Source: Arcobacter suis CECT 7833 | GTDB lineage: Bacteria > Campylobacterota > Campylobacteria > Campylobacterales > Arcobacteraceae | Assembly (NCBI RefSeq): GCF_003544815.1 | Contig: NZ_CP032100.1 | Span: 1,426,001-1,490,000 of the forward strand | Reading direction: 5' to 3' | Length of the DNA stretch: 64,000 nt | Part shown: one piece after another, positions 46,000-55,701 of the stretch | Layout: each line of letters begins with the position of its first letter | Numbering within the stretch: position 1 is the first letter of the stretch | Program-made: the position numbers and the translations under genes | Notes under the pieces: model-generated | What the model was told of the DNA's origin: nothing | Databases searched by the model: none | What the model saw: only the letters and a program-made list of their open reading frames with translations

Positions 46000-47592
46000 T
46001 TAAGCCTCTTTAGACTCAATATACTCTTCATAACTTCCTTTGAAATCAACTATTGTTCCACCTGGTTGAATTTCAATAATTCTATTAGCAAATGCATCTA
46101 ATAATTCCCTATCGTGAGACACACAAATAACAGAACCTGCATATTCAAGTAATCCTTCACCTAAAGCAATAATTGCTTCTAAGTCAAGGTGATTTGTTGG
46201 TTCATCTAAAACAAGAAAATTTCCTTGTTCTAACATGATTTTAGAAAGCATCATTCTATGTTTTTCTCCACCAGAACAAGAGTTTACTTTTTTCTCTTGT
46301 TCTTGACCGTTAAATAACATTCTTCCAAGACAATTTCTAATTTCAGAAATATCCGCATCTCTATCACAATTTCTCAACCAATCGTAAAGTGTATTATCAC
46401 CTTCGATTATATCAGTTGCATTTTGTGGAAAATATGAGTTTTGAATAGTTGCACCCCATAAAACTTCTCCACTATCAGCTTGTAAATTTCCTTCTAAGAT
46501 TTCACAAAGAGTAGTTTTACCAATACCATTTGTTCCAATAAGAGCGATTTTATCACCCTTTTCAACAGTGAAATTAATATTATCTAAAACAACATTTCCA
46601 TCGTAAGCTTTAGAGATATTTTTAACAGTTAATAACTCTTTTCCAACTTCTCTTTTTTGTTTAAAAATAATTGATGGATCTCGTCTACTTGATACTTGAA
46701 TTGAACCAACATCAAGTTTATCAAGTTGTTTTTGTCTTGAAGTTGCTTGTTTTGCTTTAGAAGCATTTGCACTAAATCTAGCGATAAATTTTTCAAGTTC
46801 ATCTTTTTCTTTTAGTTTTTTACCAACATCTTTTTCATTTTGTTTTGCAATTAATGTTGAAGCAATATACCAATCATCATAAGTTCCTGTGAACTCTCTG
46901 ATTTGTTTAAAGTCAACATCTAAAATATGTGTACAAACAGCATTTAAGAAGTGTCTATCATGAGAGATAACTACCATTGTTCCATCATGGTGTTGTAATT
47001 GGTTTTCTAACCAACCAATTGTTGCAATATCAAGGTTATTTGTAGGCTCATCTAAAAATAGAACATCTGGTTTTGGGTATAAAACTTGTGCTAATAAAAC
47101 TTTGAATTTATTTCCACCTGTTAATGTACTCATTAACTCTTGATGAGAAGCTGCTGGAAATCCTAAATCTTCTAAAATTCTTGTAATTTTTACATCATAT
47201 TCATAAGTTGGATCTTCTTCACAACATATAATTTCAAGTTCAGCTAGTCTATTATTTACTTCATCTGTAAATTCAGGACTCATATAAAGTTCTTCTTTTT
47301 CTTTTACTGCATCGTATAATCTTTTATTTCCTAAAAGAACAGCATCAAAAATTGTATTATTTTCATAAGCAAATTGATTTTGTGATAAAGTTCCTACTTT
47401 TTTACCATTTTGAACTTGTACTTCACCCTCAGTTGCATCTTCTTGACCTGATAATATTTTTAAGAAAGTTGTTTTACCAGCACCATTTGCACCAATTAAA
47501 CCATATCTTTTACCAGTATCTAATTTTATATTTATGTCTTGAAATAAAACTCTAGCACCAAAAGCTTTTTTAAGATTGACAGTTTGAACCAT
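46000..47592 (-). CDS. ABC-F family ATPase (YbiT-like)
   Basis: A 530-residue protein with two ABC ATPase domains and no membrane segment, the arrangement of ribosome-associated ABC-F factors. Walker A motifs are GANGAGKT and GTNGIGKT, signatures LTGGNK (variant) and CSGGEK, Walker B LFLDEPTNNLD and LVLDEPTNHLD. The linker around residues 240-310 (KQNEKDVGKKLKEKDELEKF) is the positively charged P-site-tRNA-interacting motif. Length and sequence are closest to YbiT. It is thought to rescue or tune stalled ribosomes. Monocistronic. Confidence 0.9.
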   Translation of the reverse strand: MVQTVNLKKAFGARVLFQDINIKLDTGKRYGLIGANGAGKTTFLKILSGQEDATEGEVQVQNGKKVGTLSQNQFAYENNTIFDAVLLGNKRLYDAVKEKEELYMSPEFTDEVNNRLAELEIICCEEDPTYEYDVKITRILEDLGFPAASHQELMSTLTGGNKFKVLLAQVLYPKPDVLFLDEPTNNLDIATIGWLENQLQHHDGTMVVISHDRHFLNAVCTHILDVDFKQIREFTGTYDDWYIASTLIAKQNEKDVGKKLKEKDELEKFIARFSANASKAKQATSRQKQLDKLDVGSIQVSSRRDPSIIFKQKREVGKELLTVKNISKAYDGNVVLDNINFTVEKGDKIALIGTNGIGKTTLCEILEGNLQADSGEVLWGATIQNSYFPQNATDIIEGDNTLYDWLRNCDRDADISEIRNCLGRMLFNGQEQEKKVNSCSGGEKHRMMLSKIMLEQGNFLVLDEPTNHLDLEAIIALGEGLLEYAGSVICVSHDRELLDAFANRIIEIQPGGTIVDFKGSYEEYIESKEA

Positions 47593-47681
47593 ATTATAAT
47601 TCTCTCCATTTATTTTATTTATTCGTATATTGATTTCGCGATTATATCTTAAAAAATCTATTTAAGACTTAATTTAAGCTC

Positions 47682-49184
47682 TTAAATCTCTTTTTCAAAT
47701 GCTAATCTCATAATCTCATCTTCTGTTAAATGTCTCATTCTTGTGTCATCTTCAGGAGGATATTTGATAATTAAAACTTTTGTTTTTAAATCATCTAAAC
47801 GATATTTAGTTAAGTTTTTTATTAGATTATCATTTATCATTTCTTTTGATAAAGTAGCTTGTTCAAGCATTTTTGTAATAACATTTTCAAGATTTTTTTT
47901 CGTCTCTTCAAAAGCTTTTTCTTCATCTGTTAATGAAATATATTGTTTATCTAAATATTTCATTACAAAATCTGCTGGATATTTATAAGTTGTAATTCCC
48001 TTATAAACATACTTTTGACATTTTATATTTGGTATATGAACCCCTGTAAAAATATATCCAAGTACAGTATTTATACCATCTAACTCTTTTAAAGGATTAT
48101 GAGAACAAATGAAATCTTCTTTTACAACCGATGGAGAAAACTCTAATGACGTAATATTGTTATGTAAAATAATAAAACTTCCACCTACTTCTTTTGGTCC
48201 ACCTTTTAGAGAAAATATCTCGTTTTTATGAGCCATAAAACTTCCAGTAACTTTTTTTGGACTTCCTTCAAGTGAAGTTAATTCATTATCTCCAATATCA
48301 AAATCACCCTCAACAATATTAAAATTAAGCGGTAATTTTAATAAGTTGGCCAATTTATCAGCTAGTCTTACATCACCATGAACATTTACTGAATTATCTT
48401 TTAAAATAGTAAAATTTTTTATTTCATGTTTTCTAAGCCATCTGCTGATATCATCAACATTTGTAAGTGCAACAATAGGTTTATAAATATGTGAAATAAC
48501 TTCACTACCTTTATATCTCCATGTTTTTTCTTCTTCATTAAATGTACTTGTAAGATGATTTAATCTAATGTCAGTTACTAAATCCCAGCCTATTTCATCA
48601 GCAACTCCATCTAAATCTGTTAAATTATTTTTAGAACAAAAATAGTCTTGCCCAACAGAAACAGGTCCACCGATTAATCTTTCTATTAAATTTTCAGAAC
48701 AATCAAAAGATGCATCAACATATTTTGGTCCACCTTTTAAAGTAGCTATTTTGTTAGAAGAGCATTTAAAAAAACCTTTTATTGTTCTGGGCATTCCTTT
48801 TATAGAATCAATTAAATTATTAGAACAATCAAAATTTCCTTTAACCTCTTTTGGAGCATAAGATAAATTTTTTAGTTGATTAAAAGAACAATCGAAATCG
48901 CCAACTTCTGTTGGTCCTTCAAAAAGAGAAGTTAAATTATTTCTTGAACAATTGAAATCTCCAGTTACGGTTTTGGGGCATCCATCAAGTGAAGTTAAAC
49001 CATTATTACTTATATCAAAATATCCATCAACCATTTTAAATTTAACAGGTATTTTTTTTACACTTAACTTTTTATTTAGATTAACATTTCCTTGAACTGT
49101 TATGTAGAAATCTTCTGAAATTAGATAATTATTTATAGCATGCTCTTTAAGCCATTTTTCGATTTCTGCGAGACTATTCATCAT
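47682..49184 (-). CDS. Large leucine-rich-type repeat protein with internal duplication
   Basis: A 500-residue protein without signal peptide or membrane segment. About seven repeats of 20-21 residues (from about residue 50) follow the pattern G-x-F-D-C-S-x-N-x-L-x-x-L-x-G-x-P-x-x-V, forming a solenoid. A second module from about residue 242 repeats the same architecture: it begins DDISRWLRKHEIKNF, matching AEIEKWLKEHAINNY at the N-terminus, and has about four more repeats. The C-terminal 90 residues are helical and charged. I recall similar repeat proteins in phages and bacteria but no function. It is monocistronic. Confidence 0.7.
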   Translation of the reverse strand: MMNSLAEIEKWLKEHAINNYLISEDFYITVQGNVNLNKKLSVKKIPVKFKMVDGYFDISNNGLTSLDGCPKTVTGDFNCSRNNLTSLFEGPTEVGDFDCSFNQLKNLSYAPKEVKGNFDCSNNLIDSIKGMPRTIKGFFKCSSNKIATLKGGPKYVDASFDCSENLIERLIGGPVSVGQDYFCSKNNLTDLDGVADEIGWDLVTDIRLNHLTSTFNEEEKTWRYKGSEVISHIYKPIVALTNVDDISRWLRKHEIKNFTILKDNSVNVHGDVRLADKLANLLKLPLNFNIVEGDFDIGDNELTSLEGSPKKVTGSFMAHKNEIFSLKGGPKEVGGSFIILHNNITSLEFSPSVVKEDFICSHNPLKELDGINTVLGYIFTGVHIPNIKCQKYVYKGITTYKYPADFVMKYLDKQYISLTDEEKAFEETKKNLENVITKMLEQATLSKEMINDNLIKNLTKYRLDDLKTKVLIIKYPPEDDTRMRHLTEDEIMRLAFEKEI

Positions 49185-49347
49185 CTACCTTTATTATTAT
49201 TATTTTTAATTAATACTACATTTTAGCATTTTATATCTTAAAATATTAATATCAAACTACATATAAAACATACAAAAAAACTTTTTATTGCCATATAATC
49301 TTTTCAAGTTAGTATTTGCTGGCTTATATAAACAAAGGTTGTTTATC

Positions 49348-50106
49348 ATGAAAAAAAGAGTTTGGATTATTGGTGCTAGTAGTGGAATTGGTTTAGACTT
49401 AGTTAAGTTATGGTTACAAAATAATTATCAAGTAATAGCAAGTTCTAGAGATATTGAAAATTCAAACGAGCTACTAAAACTAAAATCAACTTACTCAAAT
49501 AATCTGGAACTTTTAAATATTGATGTTTTAGATAATGAAAATGTTATTAAAAGTGTGACTGAAGCATACAATATTTTTAATGGTTTAGATATTTGTTTTT
49601 TTAATGCGGGAGTTTATGAATCAATGACTTACGAGCAATGGGATATTTCAAACTTTGAATCCATGATAAATATAAATTATTTAGGTGCTATAAGAGTTTT
49701 AAAACCTCTAATTGCATTTTTAGAAAAACAAAAACATAAGTCAACTATTGTTTTAAATGCAAGTTTATCAAGTTACTTTGGTTTACCTTATGGTGGAGCT
49801 TATAGTGCTTCAAAGGCAGCTTTAGTTAATTTTGCCCAAGCGATTCAACCAGAATTGCAAAGAAAAAATATTTATGTTCAAATCATAAATCATGGTTTTG
49901 TGAAAACAAGACTTACAGCTAAAAATGATTTTGAAATGCCACAATTAATGGAAGTAAATTATGCAGCAAGAAAAATATTTGATGGACTAAATAAACCCTA
50001 TAAATTTGAGATTTCGTTTCCTTTTGTTTTATCCAAATTTTTACGGTTAATTAGTTTGTTGCCTTATAAATTGAGTTTTTCTATATGCAAAAAGTTTTTA
50101 AAATGA
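49348..50106 (+). CDS. Short-chain dehydrogenase/reductase
   Basis: A 252-residue Rossmann oxidoreductase with GASSGIG (about 9-15), NAGVYES, and the catalytic YSASK motif. The frame is open from 49288, but the ATG at 49348 begins the family-conserved strand and has the better context. The C-terminal region contains a hydrophobic tail (SFPFVLSKFLRLISLLP), as in membrane-associated SDRs of lipid metabolism. It opens the row of genes that contains the MFS, lipocalin, FAD oxidoreductase and CFA synthase genes. Confidence 0.88.
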   Translation: MKKRVWIIGASSGIGLDLVKLWLQNNYQVIASSRDIENSNELLKLKSTYSNNLELLNIDVLDNENVIKSVTEAYNIFNGLDICFFNAGVYESMTYEQWDISNFESMININYLGAIRVLKPLIAFLEKQKHKSTIVLNASLSSYFGLPYGGAYSASKAALVNFAQAIQPELQRKNIYVQIINHGFVKTRLTAKNDFEMPQLMEVNYAARKIFDGLNKPYKFEISFPFVLSKFLRLISLLPYKLSFSICKKFLK

Positions 50107-50146
50107 TTAAAACAACAATTATTGTGAAATATAATGGTTTGATTTA

Positions 50147-51409
50147 ATGAATAATAATCCCCTCAAAAGCAAAGAGATTTTCCTTTATGGAATATTGGGA
50201 ATTCCCATTGCTTTTTTGGGTTTTCCTTTATATATTTATTTACCCTCTTTTTATGTTGAGCATATTGGTTTAAGTATTGGAGTTGTTGGATTTATTTCAT
50301 TAATAGCTCGATTAATTGATATGATTGCTGACCCATTTATTGGTCGTTTTAGTGATATTTATAGCTCAAAATTTAATATAATTTTTATTTCATCTTTTTT
50401 TCTTTTATTTGGTCTTTTTTTTCTAATAAAACCCATTTTTTATAGTTCTATTTGGTTGTTTTTATGTTCAATAATTACTTATATTTCATACAGTTTTGTT
50501 TTGATTCCATACTTAAGTCTGAATTCCATATTAAGCAAAAATGAAAAAGATAACATAAAACTTGCTTTTTCAAGGGAAATATTTATAATAATTGGAGTTT
50601 TAATTGCTTTACTTATGCCATATATTTTTTTGGTTTCAAGTGATTCAAAAAAGAGTTTGGAACTTTTACTTTATACGATTTTAATTCTTTTTCCTATCTT
50701 TGTTTTGATTTTTTATTTTAAATTAAAAGATTTAGAAATAAAAAATGAAAACATTATTCACAAAGATTTTTTTCTTTCTTTAAAAAACTTTTTTAAAAAC
50801 TTTCCACATCACAAAAAACTATTTTTTGCTTTTTTATTAAACAATTTAGCAAATGCACTTCCTGCGACTCTATTTTTGTTTTTTGTTAAATATGTTTTAA
50901 ATTTAGAAGATAAAACAGGTCTTTTTTTGATAATCTACTTTTTAAGTGCGATTATTACTTTTCCATTTTGGATAAAACTTTCAAATAAAATATCAAAAAA
51001 ATCTACTTGGATTTTGTCAATAATTATTGCTATTAGTGCATTTATTTTTGTCCCTTTTTTAGGTGAAGGAGATTTTTTATATTTTGCAATTATTTGTGTA
51101 ATAACTGGAATGTGTTTGGGAGCTGATATGGCATTGCCCTCTTCTATTCAAGCGGATGTTGCAAATCAAACAAAACAAAATAATGAAGACTTAACAGGAG
51201 TTTTATTTGGATTTTGGGCGATGATTACAAAACTATCTTTATCATTGGCAGTTGCAATTTCATTTATAACTTTAGAATTTGCAAACTTTGAAACTTCAAA
51301 TATAAATCAAAATTCAATTGTTGCAATAATAGTTTTATATTCGATTCTACCAATAATTTTGAAACTATCTTCTATTTTTTTGTTATTAAAATATAAAGAG
51401 ACAAATTAA
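50147..51409 (+). CDS. MFS transporter (MFS_2/GPH-like)
   Basis: A 420-residue permease with twelve predicted helices. The loop ADPFIGRFSDIYSS near residue 65 is the major-facilitator motif, and the overall form is that of the GPH/MelB-like group, which also includes lipid-related carriers. MFS proteins of this type recur in gene sets with a CFA-like methyltransferase, DUF1365 and an FAD oxidoreductase, so a lipid or fatty-acid-related substrate is more likely than a sugar. The transported molecule is unknown. Confidence 0.85.
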   Translation: MNNNPLKSKEIFLYGILGIPIAFLGFPLYIYLPSFYVEHIGLSIGVVGFISLIARLIDMIADPFIGRFSDIYSSKFNIIFISSFFLLFGLFFLIKPIFYSSIWLFLCSIITYISYSFVLIPYLSLNSILSKNEKDNIKLAFSREIFIIIGVLIALLMPYIFLVSSDSKKSLELLLYTILILFPIFVLIFYFKLKDLEIKNENIIHKDFFLSLKNFFKNFPHHKKLFFAFLLNNLANALPATLFLFFVKYVLNLEDKTGLFLIIYFLSAIITFPFWIKLSNKISKKSTWILSIIIAISAFIFVPFLGEGDFLYFAIICVITGMCLGADMALPSSIQADVANQTKQNNEDLTGVLFGFWAMITKLSLSLAVAISFITLEFANFETSNINQNSIVAIIVLYSILPIILKLSSIFLLLKYKETN

Positions 51410-51467
51410 GCATACAAAACTTCCTTTTTTTATAATAAATTACAATACTTAGAAAAAAGGAGTATTT

Positions 51468-51956
51468 GTGAAATATATATTTTTAATCATATTTTTTCTT
51501 TCACCGATTTTTGCAAATACTTCTGTTGATATTAAAAAATTCTCTGGACTTTGGTACGAAATAGCAAGGGTTGAAAATACTTTTCAAACTTCTTGCGTAG
51601 CTTCAAGTGTGGAATATAAACTTCAAGTTGACAATACTTACGATGTTTATAACAGATGTTTTGAAAATGAATTAGACGGAAAATTAATAGAATATAACGG
51701 TTTTGCAAAACTAGAAAACAATGAACTTTTTATGAGATATTTTTTAGTTTTTACAAGTTCATACAAAATTGAATATTTGAATAATTACCAAACAGCAGTT
51801 ATCGCAAATGATGATTATTCAAATCTTTGGATTATGAGTAGAACTGCAAATATAGATAAAAATGAATTAGAAAAAATATTAAAAGATTTAAAAACAAAAA
51901 TGGATATTTCAAAACTAATCTTTACAAAACTTGACCCAAAAGGAAGATACAAATGA
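51468..51956 (+). CDS. Lipocalin (Blc-like), secreted
   Basis: A 162-residue lipocalin with a GTG start (AAAGGAG seven bases upstream) and a signal peptide cleaved after about residue 17. The GxW motif FSGLWYEIARVE is intact; two cysteines (TSCVAS, NRCFEN) can form the usual disulfide. Bacterial lipocalins bind lysophospholipids or fatty acids and are induced by membrane stress. No lipobox, so it should be periplasmic and soluble, unlike the second lipocalin at the window end. It overlaps the FAD oxidoreductase gene by four bases. Confidence 0.9.
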   Translation: MKYIFLIIFFLSPIFANTSVDIKKFSGLWYEIARVENTFQTSCVASSVEYKLQVDNTYDVYNRCFENELDGKLIEYNGFAKLENNELFMRYFLVFTSSYKIEYLNNYQTAVIANDDYSNLWIMSRTANIDKNELEKILKDLKTKMDISKLIFTKLDPKGRYK

Positions 51957-53191
51957 AAATAGCAGTTTTAGGAGCTGGAATTAGTGGACTGGGAAGTGCT
52001 TATATTTTAAGCAAAAAACATGAAGTTGATTTATATGAAAAAGATAATCGTTTAGGCGGTCATGCTAGAACTACCATAATAAATGATGAAGATAAAACTT
52101 TTGGCGTTGATACTGGTTTTTTAGTTTTTAATCACCCTACTTATCCACTTTTGACAAAATTATTTGAACAACTAAATGTGAAAATAGAAAATTCAGATAT
52201 GAGTTTTGCTTTTTGGGATAGGAATAAAAATAGAGCTTATAACGGTTCATCATTAAAAGGAATGTTTGCTCAAAAAAGAAACTTTTTTTCAATATCTCAC
52301 TACAAAATGATAAAAGATATTTTAACTTTTAATGAAATTGCAATTAAAGATTTAAAAGAAAATAGTTCAAACTTAGACAAAACTTTGGGTGAATATATAA
52401 AAAATTATTCAAATGCTTTTAAAGAGAGATATTTACTTCCAATGGGAGCTGCTATTTGGTCAACTCCTAGTGATGAAATGAATCTTTTTCCAGCAAGAAC
52501 ATTTTTGACATTTTTCAAAAATCATGGACTTTTAGGTGTTTCAAGTCACCATCAATGGCTAACTGTTTCAAATGGAAGTATTAATTATGTAAATAAAATT
52601 AAAGAAAAAATCTCTGGAAAAATATTTTTAAACTCTGATGTTATAAAAGTTCAAAGGGAAGAAAATGGCATTTTTCTAATCCATGAAAATGGAACTAAAA
52701 CTTTTTATGATAAAGTAATCCTAGCTATGCACGCTCCACAAGCTTTGGAAATTTTAGAAAATCCAACACCAAAAGAAGTTGAAATTTTAAGTGCTTTTAA
52801 ATATAAAGAAAATAGCGCTGTTTTACACAATGACAATAATATTTTATATCCAAACAAAAAAATGTATGCAGCATGGAATTACACAAGTACAAATTCAAAA
52901 AATAAAGCTGTGACTCTTAGTTATTGGATAAATACTCTACAAAATCTAAAAACAAAAAAAGATTATTTTGTATCGTTAAATGAAACACAAAATATAAATA
53001 ATGTAATTGAAAAAATCTCTTACGAACATCCACAATTTAATTCACTTGCCATAGAAATGCAAAAAAGAAAAGATGAAATTTGTGGAGTTAATAACACATA
53101 TTTTGCTGGAGCTTATTGGAGATATGGTTTCCATGAAGATGGACTTTTAAGTGCTACAAAAGTGGCTTCTAAACTTGGATGTGAGTTCTAA
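51953..53191 (+). CDS. FAD-dependent amine oxidase-like oxidoreductase
   Basis: A 412-residue flavoprotein with the dinucleotide-binding GAGISGLGSAY at residues about 7-17 and the second FAD motif LGGHARTT, typical of the NAD(P)/FAD-dependent enzymes linked to DUF1365 and CFA-type methyltransferases. The C-terminal FAD contact FAGAYWRYGFHEDGLLSA is clear. Relatives are proposed to desaturate or modify fatty acyl chains on phospholipids. It is followed one base later by the DUF1365 gene. Confidence 0.87.
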   Translation: MKIAVLGAGISGLGSAYILSKKHEVDLYEKDNRLGGHARTTIINDEDKTFGVDTGFLVFNHPTYPLLTKLFEQLNVKIENSDMSFAFWDRNKNRAYNGSSLKGMFAQKRNFFSISHYKMIKDILTFNEIAIKDLKENSSNLDKTLGEYIKNYSNAFKERYLLPMGAAIWSTPSDEMNLFPARTFLTFFKNHGLLGVSSHHQWLTVSNGSINYVNKIKEKISGKIFLNSDVIKVQREENGIFLIHENGTKTFYDKVILAMHAPQALEILENPTPKEVEILSAFKYKENSAVLHNDNNILYPNKKMYAAWNYTSTNSKNKAVTLSYWINTLQNLKTKKDYFVSLNETQNINNVIEKISYEHPQFNSLAIEMQKRKDEICGVNNTYFAGAYWRYGFHEDGLLSATKVASKLGCEF

Positions 53192-53192
53192 A

Positions 53193-53945
53193 ATGCCTAA
53201 TATATCAAATCACAATATTTTTGAAGGAACTATTTATCATAAAAGATTTCTTCCTAAAAAGCACGATTTTAAATATAACTTTTATCTGCTTGATATTGAT
53301 GTATTTGATTTAAAAAGTTTAGAAAACAAAATTTTTTCTATAAACAAACTAAATTTTATGAGTTTACAAAGTTTTGACCACTTTGGAACAAGCCTTGATT
53401 TTATGAAAAATATAGAAGAACTTTTAAAAAAGTTTGATTTAAAAGCAAGTCCAAAAATGAGATTCATCACACTTCCTAGGGTATTAAACTTTGTTTTTAA
53501 TCCAATTAGTGTTTTGGTTTTATTTGATGAAGAAAATCTTCCAACTCATATTTTAGCTGAAGTTCATAACTACAACAACGGTCGTGTTGTTTACCCTGTG
53601 CAATTAGAAAAAAGAGGAAATTCATATTTTGGAGTTGTAAAAAAAGATATGTATGTATCGCCTTTTTTTAAGTGTGAGGGAGTTTATGAATTTGAACTAA
53701 AGTATGACCAAAACAAATTATTTATAAAAATAGATTTATATGAAGACAAACAACACAAATTAACAGCGGTTTTTAACTCAAAATCAATGCCTTATAATTT
53801 TAAAAATATACTAAAAATATTTTTTAGATATATGTTCAGCACCTTTTTAGTGGTGAGTAGAACATATTTTCAAGCTATTAGGCTTTATTTAAAAGGTTTA
53901 AAAATCTATTTTCCAAGAGAAAATGACAAAACAAGGAGGTATTAA
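53193..53945 (+). CDS. DUF1365 family protein
   Basis: A 250-residue protein of the DUF1365 family, biochemical role unestablished. The frame is open from 53151, but that start lies inside the previous gene, and the ATG at 53193 begins one base after its stop. Hallmarks are the opening EGTIYHKRFLPKKHDFKYNFYLLDID (partly quoted), the VLNFVFNPISVLVLFDEE block, AEVHNYNNGR and YVSPFF. The protein nearly always sits between an FAD oxidoreductase and a CFA-like methyltransferase, so it acts in the same lipid modification. Confidence 0.87.
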   Translation: MPNISNHNIFEGTIYHKRFLPKKHDFKYNFYLLDIDVFDLKSLENKIFSINKLNFMSLQSFDHFGTSLDFMKNIEELLKKFDLKASPKMRFITLPRVLNFVFNPISVLVLFDEENLPTHILAEVHNYNNGRVVYPVQLEKRGNSYFGVVKKDMYVSPFFKCEGVYEFELKYDQNKLFIKIDLYEDKQHKLTAVFNSKSMPYNFKNILKIFFRYMFSTFLVVSRTYFQAIRLYLKGLKIYFPRENDKTRRY

Positions 53946-53947
53946 AA

Positions 53948-55174
53948 ATGCAAAAATTATGGAACAAATTTGGAGATAACTTCTTTTCAAAAATAAAAAT
54001 AGGAACACTTGAAGTAATCTATAAAAATGGAACTATCAAACTTTATGGAGAAAAAAGAATTGAAGAAAAAATCACTTTAGAAATACATAATAATAGATTT
54101 TTCACAAGAGTTATGCTTTATGGAGATATTGGTTTTTCTGAGAGTTATATAGACAAAGATTTTGAAACTTCAAATCTTACAAAACTAATAGAACTAGCAC
54201 TTTTAAATACAAAATATCTTGGAACTACAAGTGAAAATGAAAAAAACAAACTAATAAATCTAATGCCAGTTTTTAATAAAATAAAACATAGTTTACGAAA
54301 AAATTCAAAAACAAACTCAAGAAAAAATATCTCAGCCCACTATGACCTATCAAATGAGTTTTATAAACTAATGTTAGATGAAACTATGATGTATTCAAGT
54401 GCTGTATTTTCCCACAAAGAGCAAGATTTATATGAAGCACAAAAAAACAAGTTAGAAAAACTCTCATCAAAACTAAATCTAAAAGAAGGCTCAAAAGTTC
54501 TAGAAATTGGTTCAGGTTGGGGAGCTATGGCACTTCATTTGGCAAATGATAAAAAGTGTGAAGTTACAACTGTAACTTTAAGTGTTGAGCAAAAGAAACT
54601 TTGTGAAAATAGATTTAAAGAGCATAATGTAGAAGATAAAATCGATATTTTACTAAAAGATTATAGGGATTTAAACGGAAAATTTGATGCAATAATTGCT
54701 ATTGAGATGTTTGAAGCTGTAGGCAAAGAGTATTTTCATATCTTCTTTAAAAAATGCCAAGAATTACTAAAACCAAATGGTGTTTTAGTTCTTCAAGTAA
54801 TAACAATGCCTGATCAAAGATATAAAGATTATTCAAAAGGAACTGATTTTATACAAAAATATATTTTCCCAGGTGGTCATCTTCCAAGTATCTCTAAAAT
54901 CCTTGAAGTGACAAGCAAACACACAAGATTAAATCTAAATCATCTTGAAGAGTTCACAGAAGATTATGCAAAAACTTTGAATATTTGGCATGAGAATTTT
55001 GAAAAAAAATTGGAAGAAGTTAAAAAGTTAGGTTTTGATGACTATTTTATACGAATGTGGAAAATGTATCTAAACTATTGTGAAGCTGCATTTTTAACAA
55101 GAAACATAAATCTTCATCAATTGGTTTTTACAAGAGACCAAAATATAGATTTAAACAAAGGATTAATCGCATGA
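53948..55174 (+). CDS. cfa: Cyclopropane-fatty-acyl-phospholipid synthase-type methyltransferase
   Basis: A 408-residue SAM methyltransferase acting on unsaturated phospholipid acyl chains. The SAM loop is LEIGSGWGAMALHLA, with MMYSSAVF, IEMFEAVGKEY, FPGGHLPS and the C-terminal YCEAAFLTRNI all present. AGGAGG five bases... upstream at 53935-53940 gives the strongest ribosome site of the cluster. Because FAD-oxidoreductase and DUF1365 genes sit directly upstream, it may form a methylated or furan-type product rather than a simple cyclopropane. It overlaps the DUF3833 gene by four bases. Confidence 0.9.
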   Translation: MQKLWNKFGDNFFSKIKIGTLEVIYKNGTIKLYGEKRIEEKITLEIHNNRFFTRVMLYGDIGFSESYIDKDFETSNLTKLIELALLNTKYLGTTSENEKNKLINLMPVFNKIKHSLRKNSKTNSRKNISAHYDLSNEFYKLMLDETMMYSSAVFSHKEQDLYEAQKNKLEKLSSKLNLKEGSKVLEIGSGWGAMALHLANDKKCEVTTVTLSVEQKKLCENRFKEHNVEDKIDILLKDYRDLNGKFDAIIAIEMFEAVGKEYFHIFFKKCQELLKPNGVLVLQVITMPDQRYKDYSKGTDFIQKYIFPGGHLPSISKILEVTSKHTRLNLNHLEEFTEDYAKTLNIWHENFEKKLEEVKKLGFDDYFIRMWKMYLNYCEAAFLTRNINLHQLVFTRDQNIDLNKGLIA

Positions 55175-55698
55175 AAAATTTAATATTAGTTTTTTTAACA
55201 ACAATACTACTAACAGGATGTACGAGCATGAAAATAGAAGATTTTAACAACACAAAACCAGAGTTTATTCCACAAGATTATTTTAATGGAAAACTAAGAG
55301 CCTATGGAATCGTAAAAGATAGAAGTGGAAAAATAACAAGAACATTCAAAGGAACAATGATTGGTTCTTGGGATAAAAATGGCGTTGGAACACTTGATGA
55401 GTATTTTGTTTATAATGATGGTGAAGAGATGAAAAGGGTTTGGACTTTAAAACCTACTGAAAATAAAAAGTTTATAGCAACTGCCGATGATATTATTGGG
55501 GAAAGCCCAATGATAGCAAATGGAAATACAGTAATGCTTGATTATGTTATGAGAACTGCTTATAAAGATTCTACTATTGATTTAAGTGTTCAAGATTGGC
55601 TTCATTTACAAGATGATGGAGTTATTATAAATCACTCTAAACTGAAAAAATTTGGCTTTGTTGTTGGCGAAATTGTAATTACGATAATTAAGGATTAA
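55171..55698 (+). CDS. DUF3833 lipoprotein
   Basis: A 175-residue lipoprotein with lipobox LTGC (Cys17), followed by the DUF3833 domain: FNGKLRAYGIVKDRSGKITR, GTLDEYFVYNDGE, WTL and YVMRT segments. DUF3833 genes regularly accompany CFA-type methyltransferase and DUF1365 genes; the function is not established. Overlaps of four bases upstream and a gap of three bases downstream indicate one transcript with the methyltransferase and the EAL gene. Confidence 0.85.
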   Translation: MKNLILVFLTTILLTGCTSMKIEDFNNTKPEFIPQDYFNGKLRAYGIVKDRSGKITRTFKGTMIGSWDKNGVGTLDEYFVYNDGEEMKRVWTLKPTENKKFIATADDIIGESPMIANGNTVMLDYVMRTAYKDSTIDLSVQDWLHLQDDGVIINHSKLKKFGFVVGEIVITIIKD

Positions 55699-55701
55699 AA
55701 A

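Noticed and set aside
49288-49347. 20-residue N-terminal extension of the SDR
   Set aside because: The Rossmann strand begins at the ATG at 49348; the extension has no homology-like features.
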